DNA of 5,166 nucleotides from Longimicrobiales bacterium (GTDB taxonomy: Bacteria; Gemmatimonadota; Gemmatimonadetes; Longimicrobiales; Gaopeijiaceae), in contig JAKMDG010000200.1 of NCBI GenBank assembly GCA_022428035.1, forward strand, positions 1 through 5,166. The letters run 5' to 3'. The position numbers and the translations under genes were made by a program. Of the stretch, positions 1-4,563 are shown one piece after another. Under the pieces are notes generated by a model. That model ran no database searches, was not told where the DNA came from, and worked only from the letters and a program-made list of their open reading frames with translations. Position 1 is the first letter of the stretch. The number at the start of each line of letters is the position of its first letter.

Positions 1-289
1 CTCGAGTGTAGCCACCCGGACGTTCCATGTAGCGGGGCGCGATGTCATCGAACAGCTTACCCAGCACTTCACGGTCCTGGATCTTCATGGCCGCCAACCT
101 GCGCGCGTGAAGGTCACCGCGGCGAGCCAGAGTGATCAGGCGCTCCGCGTACGGGCGGAGCTCCTTGGCCTTGGCCGTCGTGGTTTCGATACGCTCATGG
201 CGAAACAACGATGTCGCGAGATTCCGCAGCGTTGCCTTGCGATGGCTTCGAGTACGGGAGAGCTGTCTCCCCTTCTTACGATGCCGCAC
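1..289 (-). CDS. rplQ: 50S ribosomal protein L17 (N-terminal part, runs off window)
   Basis: L17 is a large-subunit protein located near the peptide exit tunnel. The reading frame starts at a GTG (289-287) and is open to position 1, giving 96 residues. The N-terminus MRHRKKGRQLSRTRSHRKA, followed by TLRNLATSLF (residues 20-29), is the L17 signature; next come the HERIETTTAKAKELRPYAER segment (31-50) and LITLARRGDLHARR (51-64). Family members are usually about 115-130 residues or longer, so the last fifth or so lies outside the window. The start is chosen because the conserved MRHRKKGR begins exactly there and a GAGG (300-297) sits 7 bases upstream, inside the end of rpoA. Only 2 bases separate it from the rpoA stop codon, so translation is probably coupled to rpoA. 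The GTG start and missing 3' end make it easy to overlook. Nothing looks damaged. Confidence 0.96.
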   Translation of the reverse strand, partial: MRHRKKGRQLSRTRSHRKATLRNLATSLFRHERIETTTAKAKELRPYAERLITLARRGDLHARRLAAMKIQDREVLGKLFDDIAPRYMERPGGYTR

Positions 290-291
290 GA

Positions 292-1335
292 TTAATCCTC
301 GCCGCCGGCCGTGGCTTCAGCCTCGTCCTCGACGAAGAAGAGGCGCCCGTCCTCTCCATGCTCGAGCATCATGCCAAAGCGGAGCCCGTGCTCCTCCAGG
401 AAATCCGAGATCTCTTTGAGAGACTTCTTACCGAAGTTCTCGATCTGAAGCATGGACTCCTCGCTCCGCTGCACCAGATCGGCGAGCGACCGAATGCTTT
501 CCTTCTGGAGCGAGTTGCGTGAACGGACCGACAACTCCGCCAAGTCCTCGATAGGCCGCTCGAAGAGATCCTGCAGGCGTTCCGGAACCGGGGACGCACC
601 CTGCGGCACGACCTCGGGAATCCCACCCTCTCCGAAGTACAGCATGTATTCGAGGTGCTTGCGAACCAACTCGGCGCCGTACGCCACCGCTCCCTCCGGA
701 TCGATGGACCCATCGGTTTCGATGTGCAGCGTGAGGCGGTCGAAGTCTGTACGCTGTCCAACACGCGTCTCCTCGACCGAGAAATTCGCCCGGCGCACGG
801 GGTTGTAGATCGAGTCGATCCGAACCAGGTCCACCGGCGATCCTTCCGGGATCGGGTGCGAATCGGCCAGTACGAAGCCACGCCCCTTGTTCACGTACAG
901 CTCCATGTTCACGGAGCGATTTTCCTGCAGCGTGAACAGATGATGGTCATCGTCCATGACCTCAGAGCCTGCGGCAGACTGGATCATCGACGCAGTGACC
1001 GCACCGGCCTTGTCCACGTGTAGCTCCAGAACCGCCTGGTCGACGTCATCGTCGAGCGTGACGACGAGCGACTTGAGGTTCTGAATCACCTGGTGGACAT
1101 CTTCCACCACGCCCTGAATCGTCTGGTGCTCATGAACCACCCCGTCAATGCGGAACGCCCAAACAGCCGATCCGCGCAGCGACGAGAGCAGAACCCTCCG
1201 TACCGAGTTGCCGAGTGTGTGGCCGAAGCCCCGCTCGAGCGGCTCGATCACGAACTGAGCCGACCGCGCACTGTCCGAGACGTCGAGACGCTCGACGCGC
1301 TCGGGAAGGACGAGTCCGTTCAGATCTAATTCCAC
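292..1335 (-). CDS. rpoA: DNA-directed RNA polymerase subunit alpha
   Basis: The alpha subunit dimerises to seed assembly of the core RNA polymerase and contacts promoter UP elements and activators. From the GTG at 1335 it has 347 residues, slightly longer than E. coli alpha (329). The N-terminal domain (about 1-235) carries the hallmark EPLERGFGHTLGNSVRR (31-47) and the RGFVLADSHPIPEG insert region (152-165). The C-terminal domain (about 256-322) has VRSRNSL (270-276) and NFGKKSL (300-306). Counterparts of the E. coli DNA-contacting residues R265, N268, N294, G296, K298 and S299 are all present as R271, N274, N300, G302, K304 and S305, so UP-element binding is probably kept. An acidic tail of about 20 residues (EDEAEATAGGED at the end) follows the CTD. 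A longer frame from a GTG at 1386 exists, but the 1335 start is preferred: AGGAGG lies 5 bases upstream and the protein then begins MELDLNGLVLPE as alpha subunits do. Confidence 0.97.
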   Translation of the reverse strand: MELDLNGLVLPERVERLDVSDSARSAQFVIEPLERGFGHTLGNSVRRVLLSSLRGSAVWAFRIDGVVHEHQTIQGVVEDVHQVIQNLKSLVVTLDDDVDQAVLELHVDKAGAVTASMIQSAAGSEVMDDDHHLFTLQENRSVNMELYVNKGRGFVLADSHPIPEGSPVDLVRIDSIYNPVRRANFSVEETRVGQRTDFDRLTLHIETDGSIDPEGAVAYGAELVRKHLEYMLYFGEGGIPEVVPQGASPVPERLQDLFERPIEDLAELSVRSRNSLQKESIRSLADLVQRSEESMLQIENFGKKSLKEISDFLEEHGLRFGMMLEHGEDGRLFFVEDEAEATAGGED

Positions 1336-1340
1336 AATGT

Positions 1341-1346
1341 CCTCCT
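1341..1346 (-). promoter_or_regulatory. Shine-Dalgarno site of rpoA (sets the GTG start)
   Basis: A perfect AGGAGG (minus strand) stands 5 bases before the GTG at 1335. It is the strongest ribosome-binding site in the window and argues against the upstream in-frame GTG at 1386, which has no comparable site. Confidence 0.85.
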
Positions 1347-1367
1347 GAATGCTCCGTTGACGCCTTG

Positions 1368-1384
1368 AACTCCCCAGAGGAGCC
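1368..1384 (-). other. Small hairpin in the rpsD-rpoA gap
   Basis: The 61-base gap between the rpsD stop and the rpoA start holds GGCUCC-UCUGG-GGAGUU, a 4-bp perfect stem with two more G-U pairs, beginning 12 bases after the rpsD stop codon. There is no U-run after it, so it is not a classical terminator. The same CUCCU stretch could instead pair with the AGGAG of the rpoA Shine-Dalgarno. Such short matches are common by chance in GC-rich DNA; the function is unproven. Confidence 0.3.
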
Positions 1385-1396
1385 ACGACGATTGCA

Positions 1397-2032
1397 TTAC
1401 TTCGAGTAGAGCTCCACGATCAGCTGTTCCTGGATCGGGAACGAAATGTCCGAGCGCATTGGCACGCGAACGACGCGACCGACGCGCGCCTTTTTGTCCA
1501 GAGCCAGCCACTCAGGGAGGGCAGGCCGCGTGCGTGCCTCCAGAGAGGCGTCAATCGGAAGAATGTTCTTCGACTTCGCCCGAACGGAAATCTCGTCACC
1601 CGCGGAGATCCGAAAACTCGGAACGTCCACGGTGCCGCCGTTCACCTCAACATGACGGTGACGCACGATCTGCCGAGCCTGATTCCGGCTCTGAGCGAAG
1701 CCCATCCGGAAAATGATGTTGTCGAGCCGCGACTCCAGAGCGATCAGCAGGTTGTCACCTGTGACGCCAGGAATGTGGTTCGCGTACTCGAACAAGCTCC
1801 GGAACTGCCGCTCGGCCAGCCCGTAGATCCTTTTGACCTTCTGCTTCTCACGGAGCTGGACCGCATAATCCGACTGCTTGCGGCGGCGAGCCTGGGCCGG
1901 GCCGTGCTGGCCTGGCGGGTAGGCCCGACGTTCAATGGGGCACTTCTCCGTGTAGCACTTTTGACCCTTTAGAAACAGCTTCTGGCCTTCGCGGCGGCAG
2001 AGCTTACAGACGGGTCCGGTATAGCGAGCCAT
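1397..2032 (-). CDS. rpsD: 30S ribosomal protein S4 (zinc-binding C+ form)
   Basis: S4 is a primary 16S rRNA binder that nucleates assembly of the 30S body and contributes to decoding accuracy; in several bacteria it also represses its own operon. The 211 residues begin MARYTGPVCKLCRREG and end EQLIVELYSK, both typical. Cysteines at 9, 12, 26 and 31 (C-X2-C-X13-C-X4-C) form the zinc site seen in the C+ type of S4, as in Thermus; E. coli S4 lacks it. The S4 RNA-binding fold spans about 99-160, with SRLDNIIFRMGFAQSRNQAR (101-120) and HRHVEVNGG (125-133) as its signature. The ATG start is 3 bases after the rpsK stop; the only ribosome site is a weak AGGG (2044-2041) inside the last rpsK codons, which suggests coupling to rpsK translation. 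No odd residues or breaks are seen. Confidence 0.98.
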   Translation of the reverse strand: MARYTGPVCKLCRREGQKLFLKGQKCYTEKCPIERRAYPPGQHGPAQARRRKQSDYAVQLREKQKVKRIYGLAERQFRSLFEYANHIPGVTGDNLLIALESRLDNIIFRMGFAQSRNQARQIVRHRHVEVNGGTVDVPSFRISAGDEISVRAKSKNILPIDASLEARTRPALPEWLALDKKARVGRVVRVPMRSDISFPIQEQLIVELYSK

Positions 2033-2035
2033 GAC

Positions 2036-2422
2036 TTAAACCCTGCGCTTCTTCGGCGGCCGACAGCCGTTATGCGGCAGCGGCGTGACGTCGAGGATTG
2101 ATTTGATAAAAATGCCGGCCGCAGCAAGTGCCTGGATGGCGGACTCACGTCCGGAACCCGGACCCTGCACACGGACATCGACTCGCTTCACGCCCATGGC
2201 TGCAGCCTCACGGCCGACCTGTTCGCCCGCGACGGTGGCGGCAAACGGGGTCGACTTCTTGGAGCCCTTGAACCCCGCCTTTCCGGCGGTCGCCCAACAG
2301 ATTGTGTTGCCCGCGTTGTCCGTGATCGTGATCGCGGTGTTGTTGAAGGTCGCTTTGATGTGCGCGATACCCTCGGCTTCAACAACCTTCTTCGAGCGCT
2401 TCTTGGGTGCTGGCTTGGCCAC
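2036..2422 (-). CDS. rpsK: 30S ribosomal protein S11
   Basis: S11 sits on the platform of the 30S subunit next to S7 and S18 and helps shape the mRNA exit region. From the GTG at 2422 it has 128 residues, matching the usual length near 129. A basic N-terminal tail, MAKPAPKKRSKK, is followed by the conserved IAHIKATFNNTAITITD (19-35), the GFKGSKKSTPFAAT segment (50-63) and the C-terminal VTPLPHNGCRPPKKRRV (112-128), which is the most diagnostic stretch. The frame can be extended upstream to an apparent start at 2494, but those 24 residues are not S11-like and would cross a strong RNA hairpin, so the GTG with AGGA 9 bases upstream is preferred. It follows rpsM after 95 bases, the longest gap in the window, and nearly abuts rpsD. 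Confidence 0.97.
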   Translation of the reverse strand: MAKPAPKKRSKKVVEAEGIAHIKATFNNTAITITDNAGNTICWATAGKAGFKGSKKSTPFAATVAGEQVGREAAAMGVKRVDVRVQGPGSGRESAIQALAAAGIFIKSILDVTPLPHNGCRPPKKRRV

Positions 2423-2431
2423 GTGTATGCG

Positions 2432-2435
2432 TCCT
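2432..2435 (-). promoter_or_regulatory. Probable Shine-Dalgarno site of rpsK
   Basis: AGGA lies 9 bases before the GTG at 2422. It is modest in strength, but it supports the 128-residue form of S11 over the longer upstream extension. Confidence 0.5.
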
Positions 2436-2466
2436 GTGCTGCGGATCGACTGCGTATGAATCGGAA

Positions 2467-2510
2467 ACCGTGAGCCGCGGGGGTGGAAGACCACCCTGCC
2501 ACGTCACGGC
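2467..2510 (-). promoter_or_regulatory. Strong bulged hairpin in the rpsM-rpsK intergenic region
   Basis: The transcript folds back on itself over 44 bases, starting 7 bases after the rpsM stop. In order: GCCGUGA pairs with UCACGGU (7 bp, the outermost a G-U); CGUGG pairs with CCGCG (5 bp, one G-U); GGGUGG pairs with CCACCC (6 bp). The loop is UCUU. A CA bulge lies on the 5' arm between the second and third stems, and a GC bulge on the 3' arm between the first and second. That is 18 pairs closing a tetraloop. It is followed by GGUUUCC, only three U, so a strong intrinsic terminator is unlikely; a weak attenuator, a processing site or a protein-binding site are open options. It ends 44 bases before the rpsK start codon. 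The pairing is read directly from the sequence; a function is inferred. Confidence 0.6.
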
Positions 2511-2517
2511 ATCGAGG

Positions 2518-2898
2518 TTATTTGCGCGGCGGCGCTTTCTTGCCGGCGATGGATCGCTTCTTACCCTTGTGAGTTCGCGCATTGGTACTGGTGCGCTGGC
2601 CACGGACGGGCAGACCACGGCGATGACGCAAGCCGCGATAACAGCCGATGTCCATCAACCGCTTGATGTTCATGGAACGCTCAGTCCGAAGCGCTCCTTC
2701 CACCTTGTAGTTGCCCTCGATCTGGCGACGAAGACGATTCACGTCGTCATCATCCAGATCCTGGGCACGACGATCAGGGTCCACACCGCACGCGTCCAGG
2801 ATCTCTTTCGCCCGTGTTGGGCCGATCCCGAAAATGTACGTGAGGGCAATCTCGATCCGCTTACCGCGCGGGAGATCGACTCCAGCAATACGTGCCAT
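2518..2898 (-). CDS. rpsM: 30S ribosomal protein S13
   Basis: S13 is in the head of the 30S subunit, touches the P-site tRNA with its C-terminal tail and forms bridges to the large subunit. The 126 residues match the family's usual 115-126. MARIAGVDLPRGKRIEIALT (1-20) and YIFGIGPTRAKEIL (21-34) are the classic N-terminal signature; NYKVEGALRTE (63-73) and DIGCYRGLRHRRGLPVRGQR (83-102) are the rRNA-binding core, followed by RTSTNARTHKG (102-112). The very basic extension (KGKKRSIAGKKAPPRK) is the tRNA-contacting tail. The ATG at 2898 lies 2 bases after the rpmJ stop, with AGGG (2908-2905) 6 bases upstream inside rpmJ, so the two are probably translated together. Confidence 0.98.
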   Translation of the reverse strand: MARIAGVDLPRGKRIEIALTYIFGIGPTRAKEILDACGVDPDRRAQDLDDDDVNRLRRQIEGNYKVEGALRTERSMNIKRLMDIGCYRGLRHRRGLPVRGQRTSTNARTHKGKKRSIAGKKAPPRK

Positions 2899-2900
2899 GG

Positions 2901-3017
2901 TTAACCCTGCCGCTGCTTATGCTTGGGATTCCGCGAACAGATGATGCGAACCACCCCTTTGCGGCGGATCACTTTACAGTGCTCACAGATTGGTTTTACG
3001 CTGCTTCGGACTTTCAC
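2901..3017 (-). CDS. rpmJ: 50S ribosomal protein L36 (zinc-binding C+ form)
   Basis: L36 is a tiny zinc protein that binds 23S rRNA late in 50S assembly. The GTG-started frame encodes 38 residues, beginning MKVRSSVKPICEHCKVIRRK and ending PKHKQRQG, the standard size and sequence for the family. The zinc ligands C11, C14, C27 and H33 (C-X2-C-X12-C-X5-H) are all present, so this is the C+ version that needs zinc, not the C- paralogue some bacteria use when zinc is scarce. GGAG (3028-3025) is placed 7 bases before the start. It is the first gene after the promoter at 3082-3054, with a predicted leader of only about 30 bases, and is 2 bases from rpsM. Its size and GTG start make it easy to miss. 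Confidence 0.97.
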   Translation of the reverse strand: MKVRSSVKPICEHCKVIRRKGVVRIICSRNPKHKQRQG

Positions 3018-3024
3018 TTCTCGT

Positions 3025-3028
3025 CTCC
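3025..3028 (-). promoter_or_regulatory. Shine-Dalgarno site of rpmJ
   Basis: GGAG in the context UUUGGAGACGAGAA stands 7 bases before the GTG at 3017 and fixes the start of the 38-residue L36 gene. Confidence 0.7.
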
Positions 3029-3046
3029 AAATCCGTTTGTAGCAGA

Positions 3047-3065
3047 GCTAGAAAGTATAACTAGC
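3047..3065. repeat. Perfect 5-9-5 inverted repeat around the rpmJ promoter -10 box
   Basis: GCTAG and CTAGC flank nine bases that contain the TATACT element. On the upstream side, GGGCTA also occurs twice, 9 bases apart, in the promoter spacer. This could be an operator for a dimeric regulator; a 5-bp dyad can also arise by chance. Confidence 0.35.
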
Positions 3066-3082
3066 CCCGGTAGCCCTCTCAA
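3054..3082 (-). promoter_or_regulatory. Predicted sigma70-type promoter of the rpmJ-rpsM-rpsK-rpsD-rpoA-rplQ genes
   Basis: On the minus strand, TTGAGA (3082-3077) and TATACT (3059-3054) are separated by exactly 17 bases; each box has one mismatch to the TTGACA/TATAAT consensus. The -35 box contains the TGA stop codon of map (3081-3079). Transcription would begin near 3049-3047, leaving a leader of about 30 bases before the rpmJ GTG. No terminator hairpin is seen after map, so read-through from the upstream genes is also expected. It is well placed for a promoter of the alpha operon. It has not been shown experimentally. Confidence 0.72.
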
Positions 3083-3873
3083 GGCGTGTTCGTGGCGGGA
3101 TGTCCTGCCCCCACCGTGTCTTCCGCAAGTGTCAAAATACGCGGTCCATCTATGGTGATCCCCACTGTGTGCTCGAAGTGTGCAGACAGTGAACGATCAG
3201 CGGTGATGACGGTCCAGCCGTCCTCGAGTGTTTTGATCCGGGGGGTACCCGCCGAAAGCATGGGCTCAATGGCGAGCACCATGCCTTCACGCAACATCGG
3301 TCCCTGGCCCGGGCGCCCGTAGTTCGGGACCTGCGGCTCTTCGTGAAGCTCCCGGCCGACGCCATGGCCCACGAGCTCGCGGATGATTCCGTAGTTGGTG
3401 CCCTCACACGTCTTGATCACGGCAGCACCGATGTCACCCACATGCTTCCCTGGCACAGAGACCTCCATGGCCGCATCAAGGGCGCGGGAGGTTACATCCA
3501 GAAGTGTCTGAGCGTCCGAGGAGATCGGACCGACCGCGAAGGTGCGGGCCGAGTCGGAGTACCAACCATCGAGGCGGACGCCGATGTCCACGGAGACGAT
3601 GTCCCCTTCGGTCAACAGCCGATCGCTACTCGGGATGCCGTGAACCACCTCTTCGTTGACGGAAATACACGCGCTACCTGGAAATCCGTACAGACCCTTG
3701 AACGCAGGCACCGCACCGTCATGCCCGACAATGAACTCCTCGACGAAAACGTCGACCTCGCCCGTAGAAACCCCCGGCACGATGAGCTTGGAGAGCTCGG
3801 CGTGGCATCGACCGATAATCGAGCCGGCGTGGGCGATCGTGTCCATCTCGCCCTGCGTACGCAGATGGATCAC
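3079..3873 (-). CDS. map: Methionine aminopeptidase, type I
   Basis: This cytosolic metalloenzyme removes the initiator methionine from new proteins when the second residue is small; in this window S4, S11 and S13 (all MA-) are expected substrates. The 264 residues equal the E. coli enzyme's length. All catalytic and metal ligands are visible: H78, D96 (in SVDIGV), D107 (in WYSDSART), H170 (in ELVGHGVGRELHEEP), H177, E203 (in VLAIEPM) and E234 (in FEHTVGI), each one lower than its E. coli number. There is no N-terminal zinc-finger extension as in some type I enzymes. The start is GTG at 3873, which shares four bases (GTGA) with the adk stop, a sign of translational coupling; a GGGGA lies 6 bases upstream. 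The alternative ATG at residue 10 would remove part of the first helix and is less likely. Confidence 0.97.
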   Translation of the reverse strand: MIHLRTQGEMDTIAHAGSIIGRCHAELSKLIVPGVSTGEVDVFVEEFIVGHDGAVPAFKGLYGFPGSACISVNEEVVHGIPSSDRLLTEGDIVSVDIGVRLDGWYSDSARTFAVGPISSDAQTLLDVTSRALDAAMEVSVPGKHVGDIGAAVIKTCEGTNYGIIRELVGHGVGRELHEEPQVPNYGRPGQGPMLREGMVLAIEPMLSAGTPRIKTLEDGWTVITADRSLSAHFEHTVGITIDGPRILTLAEDTVGAGHPATNTP

Positions 3874-4535
3874 GACACGTCCCCAGTGGAACCCGTCACT
3901 GCCACCTGGAAGTCAGCATAGATCGCTTCGACGTCGCGATCAGCCCCGATGCGGGTCATGGCTGCCGAATGATCCTGGTAGAACGCGATCAGCGGCGCGG
4001 TCTGGTCCAGATAGACCTGAAGACGGCGTTTCACCGTGTCAGGCTCATCATCTGCACGATGGAGCAACGTTCCGCCGCTGCGATCGCACACGTCTTCGAC
4101 CACAGGAGGACTGAAGTAGGCATTGTACACCGCGCCGCATTCGGGGCAGCTACGCCGGCCACTCAGCCGCTTGACCAGCACCTCATCCGGTGCCTCGAAC
4201 AGCACGACCGAGTTGACCTTCCGTCCACTTGCCTCAAGCACGGCGTCCAAACCGGTTGCCTGATCGGTGGTGCGCGGGAATCCATCGAACATGACGTCCG
4301 TGGATGCATCGATCCCTGCGAGGTGCTCCTTCACGAGGTCGAGAATCAAATCGTCCGGTACGAGCTCTCCGCGATCCATAAACCCCTGAGCCAGCGTGCC
4401 CAGCTCGGTCCCTTCGCGACGCGCAGCGCGCAACAGATCGCCCGTCGACACATGGACCGCCGTGAGCTCGTCCACCAGACGAACGGCCTGAGTCCCCTTC
4501 CCTACCCCCGGCGGACCGAGGAGCACGACAACCAT
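3870..4535 (-). CDS. adk: Adenylate kinase, long form with LID domain
   Basis: Adenylate kinase interconverts ATP + AMP and two ADP in the cytoplasm. The 221 residues are of the long type. The P-loop is GPPGVGKGT (7-15); the AMP-binding region has STGDLLR (30-36) and FDGFPRT (83-89). Residues matching E. coli R36, R88, Q92, R123, R156, D158, D159 and R167 are present (R36, R88, Q92, R123, R160, D162, D163, R171). The LID (about 126-163) has C130-X2-C133 and C150, as in zinc-binding forms, but the fourth position is S153 where zinc forms have Cys or Asp. The ATG start is backed by GAGG (4548-4545), 9 bases upstream. It follows secY after 28 bases and overlaps map by 4, the usual secY-adk-map order. 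Confidence 0.97.
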   Translation of the reverse strand: MVVVLLGPPGVGKGTQAVRLVDELTAVHVSTGDLLRAARREGTELGTLAQGFMDRGELVPDDLILDLVKEHLAGIDASTDVMFDGFPRTTDQATGLDAVLEASGRKVNSVVLFEAPDEVLVKRLSGRRSCPECGAVYNAYFSPPVVEDVCDRSGGTLLHRADDEPDTVKRRLQVYLDQTAPLIAFYQDHSAAMTRIGADRDVEAIYADFQVAVTGSTGDVS

Positions 4536-4563
4536 TCGGAATTACCTCACCTGGTCCGTCAGG

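Noticed and set aside
1..6. CTCGAG (XhoI site) at the very first bases, hinting at a cloning junction
   Set aside because: The rplQ reading frame runs through it normally (encoding the ...YTR region), so there is no sign of a vector junction; a single six-base site is expected by chance.
1336..1386. N-terminal extension of RpoA starting at GTG 1386 (MAPLGSSRRQRSIQED)
   Set aside because: No ribosome site precedes it, the residues are unlike alpha subunits, and a perfect AGGAGG sits inside it in front of the GTG at 1335.
2423..2494. N-terminal extension of S11 starting at 2494
   Set aside because: The extra 24 residues are not S11-like, and their codons run through the 3' arm of the hairpin. 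Starting at GTG 2422 gives the normal family length.
2467..2510. Reading the rpsM-rpsK hairpin as an intrinsic terminator
   Set aside because: Only three U follow the stem (GGUUUCC), and essential co-operonic genes rpsK, rpsD and rpoA lie directly downstream with no clear new promoter in the gap.
2407..2904. Plus-strand open frame of 165 codons spanning rpsM and the rpsM-rpsK gap
   Set aside because: It is opposite conserved S13 codons, with no family resemblance. It includes the hairpin region, which is better explained as intergenic RNA structure.
3343..3921. Plus-strand open frame of 192 codons opposite map
   Set aside because: It lies wholly opposite conserved map codons and the adk/map overlap; its composition is what the complementary strand of map would give. 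No independent support.
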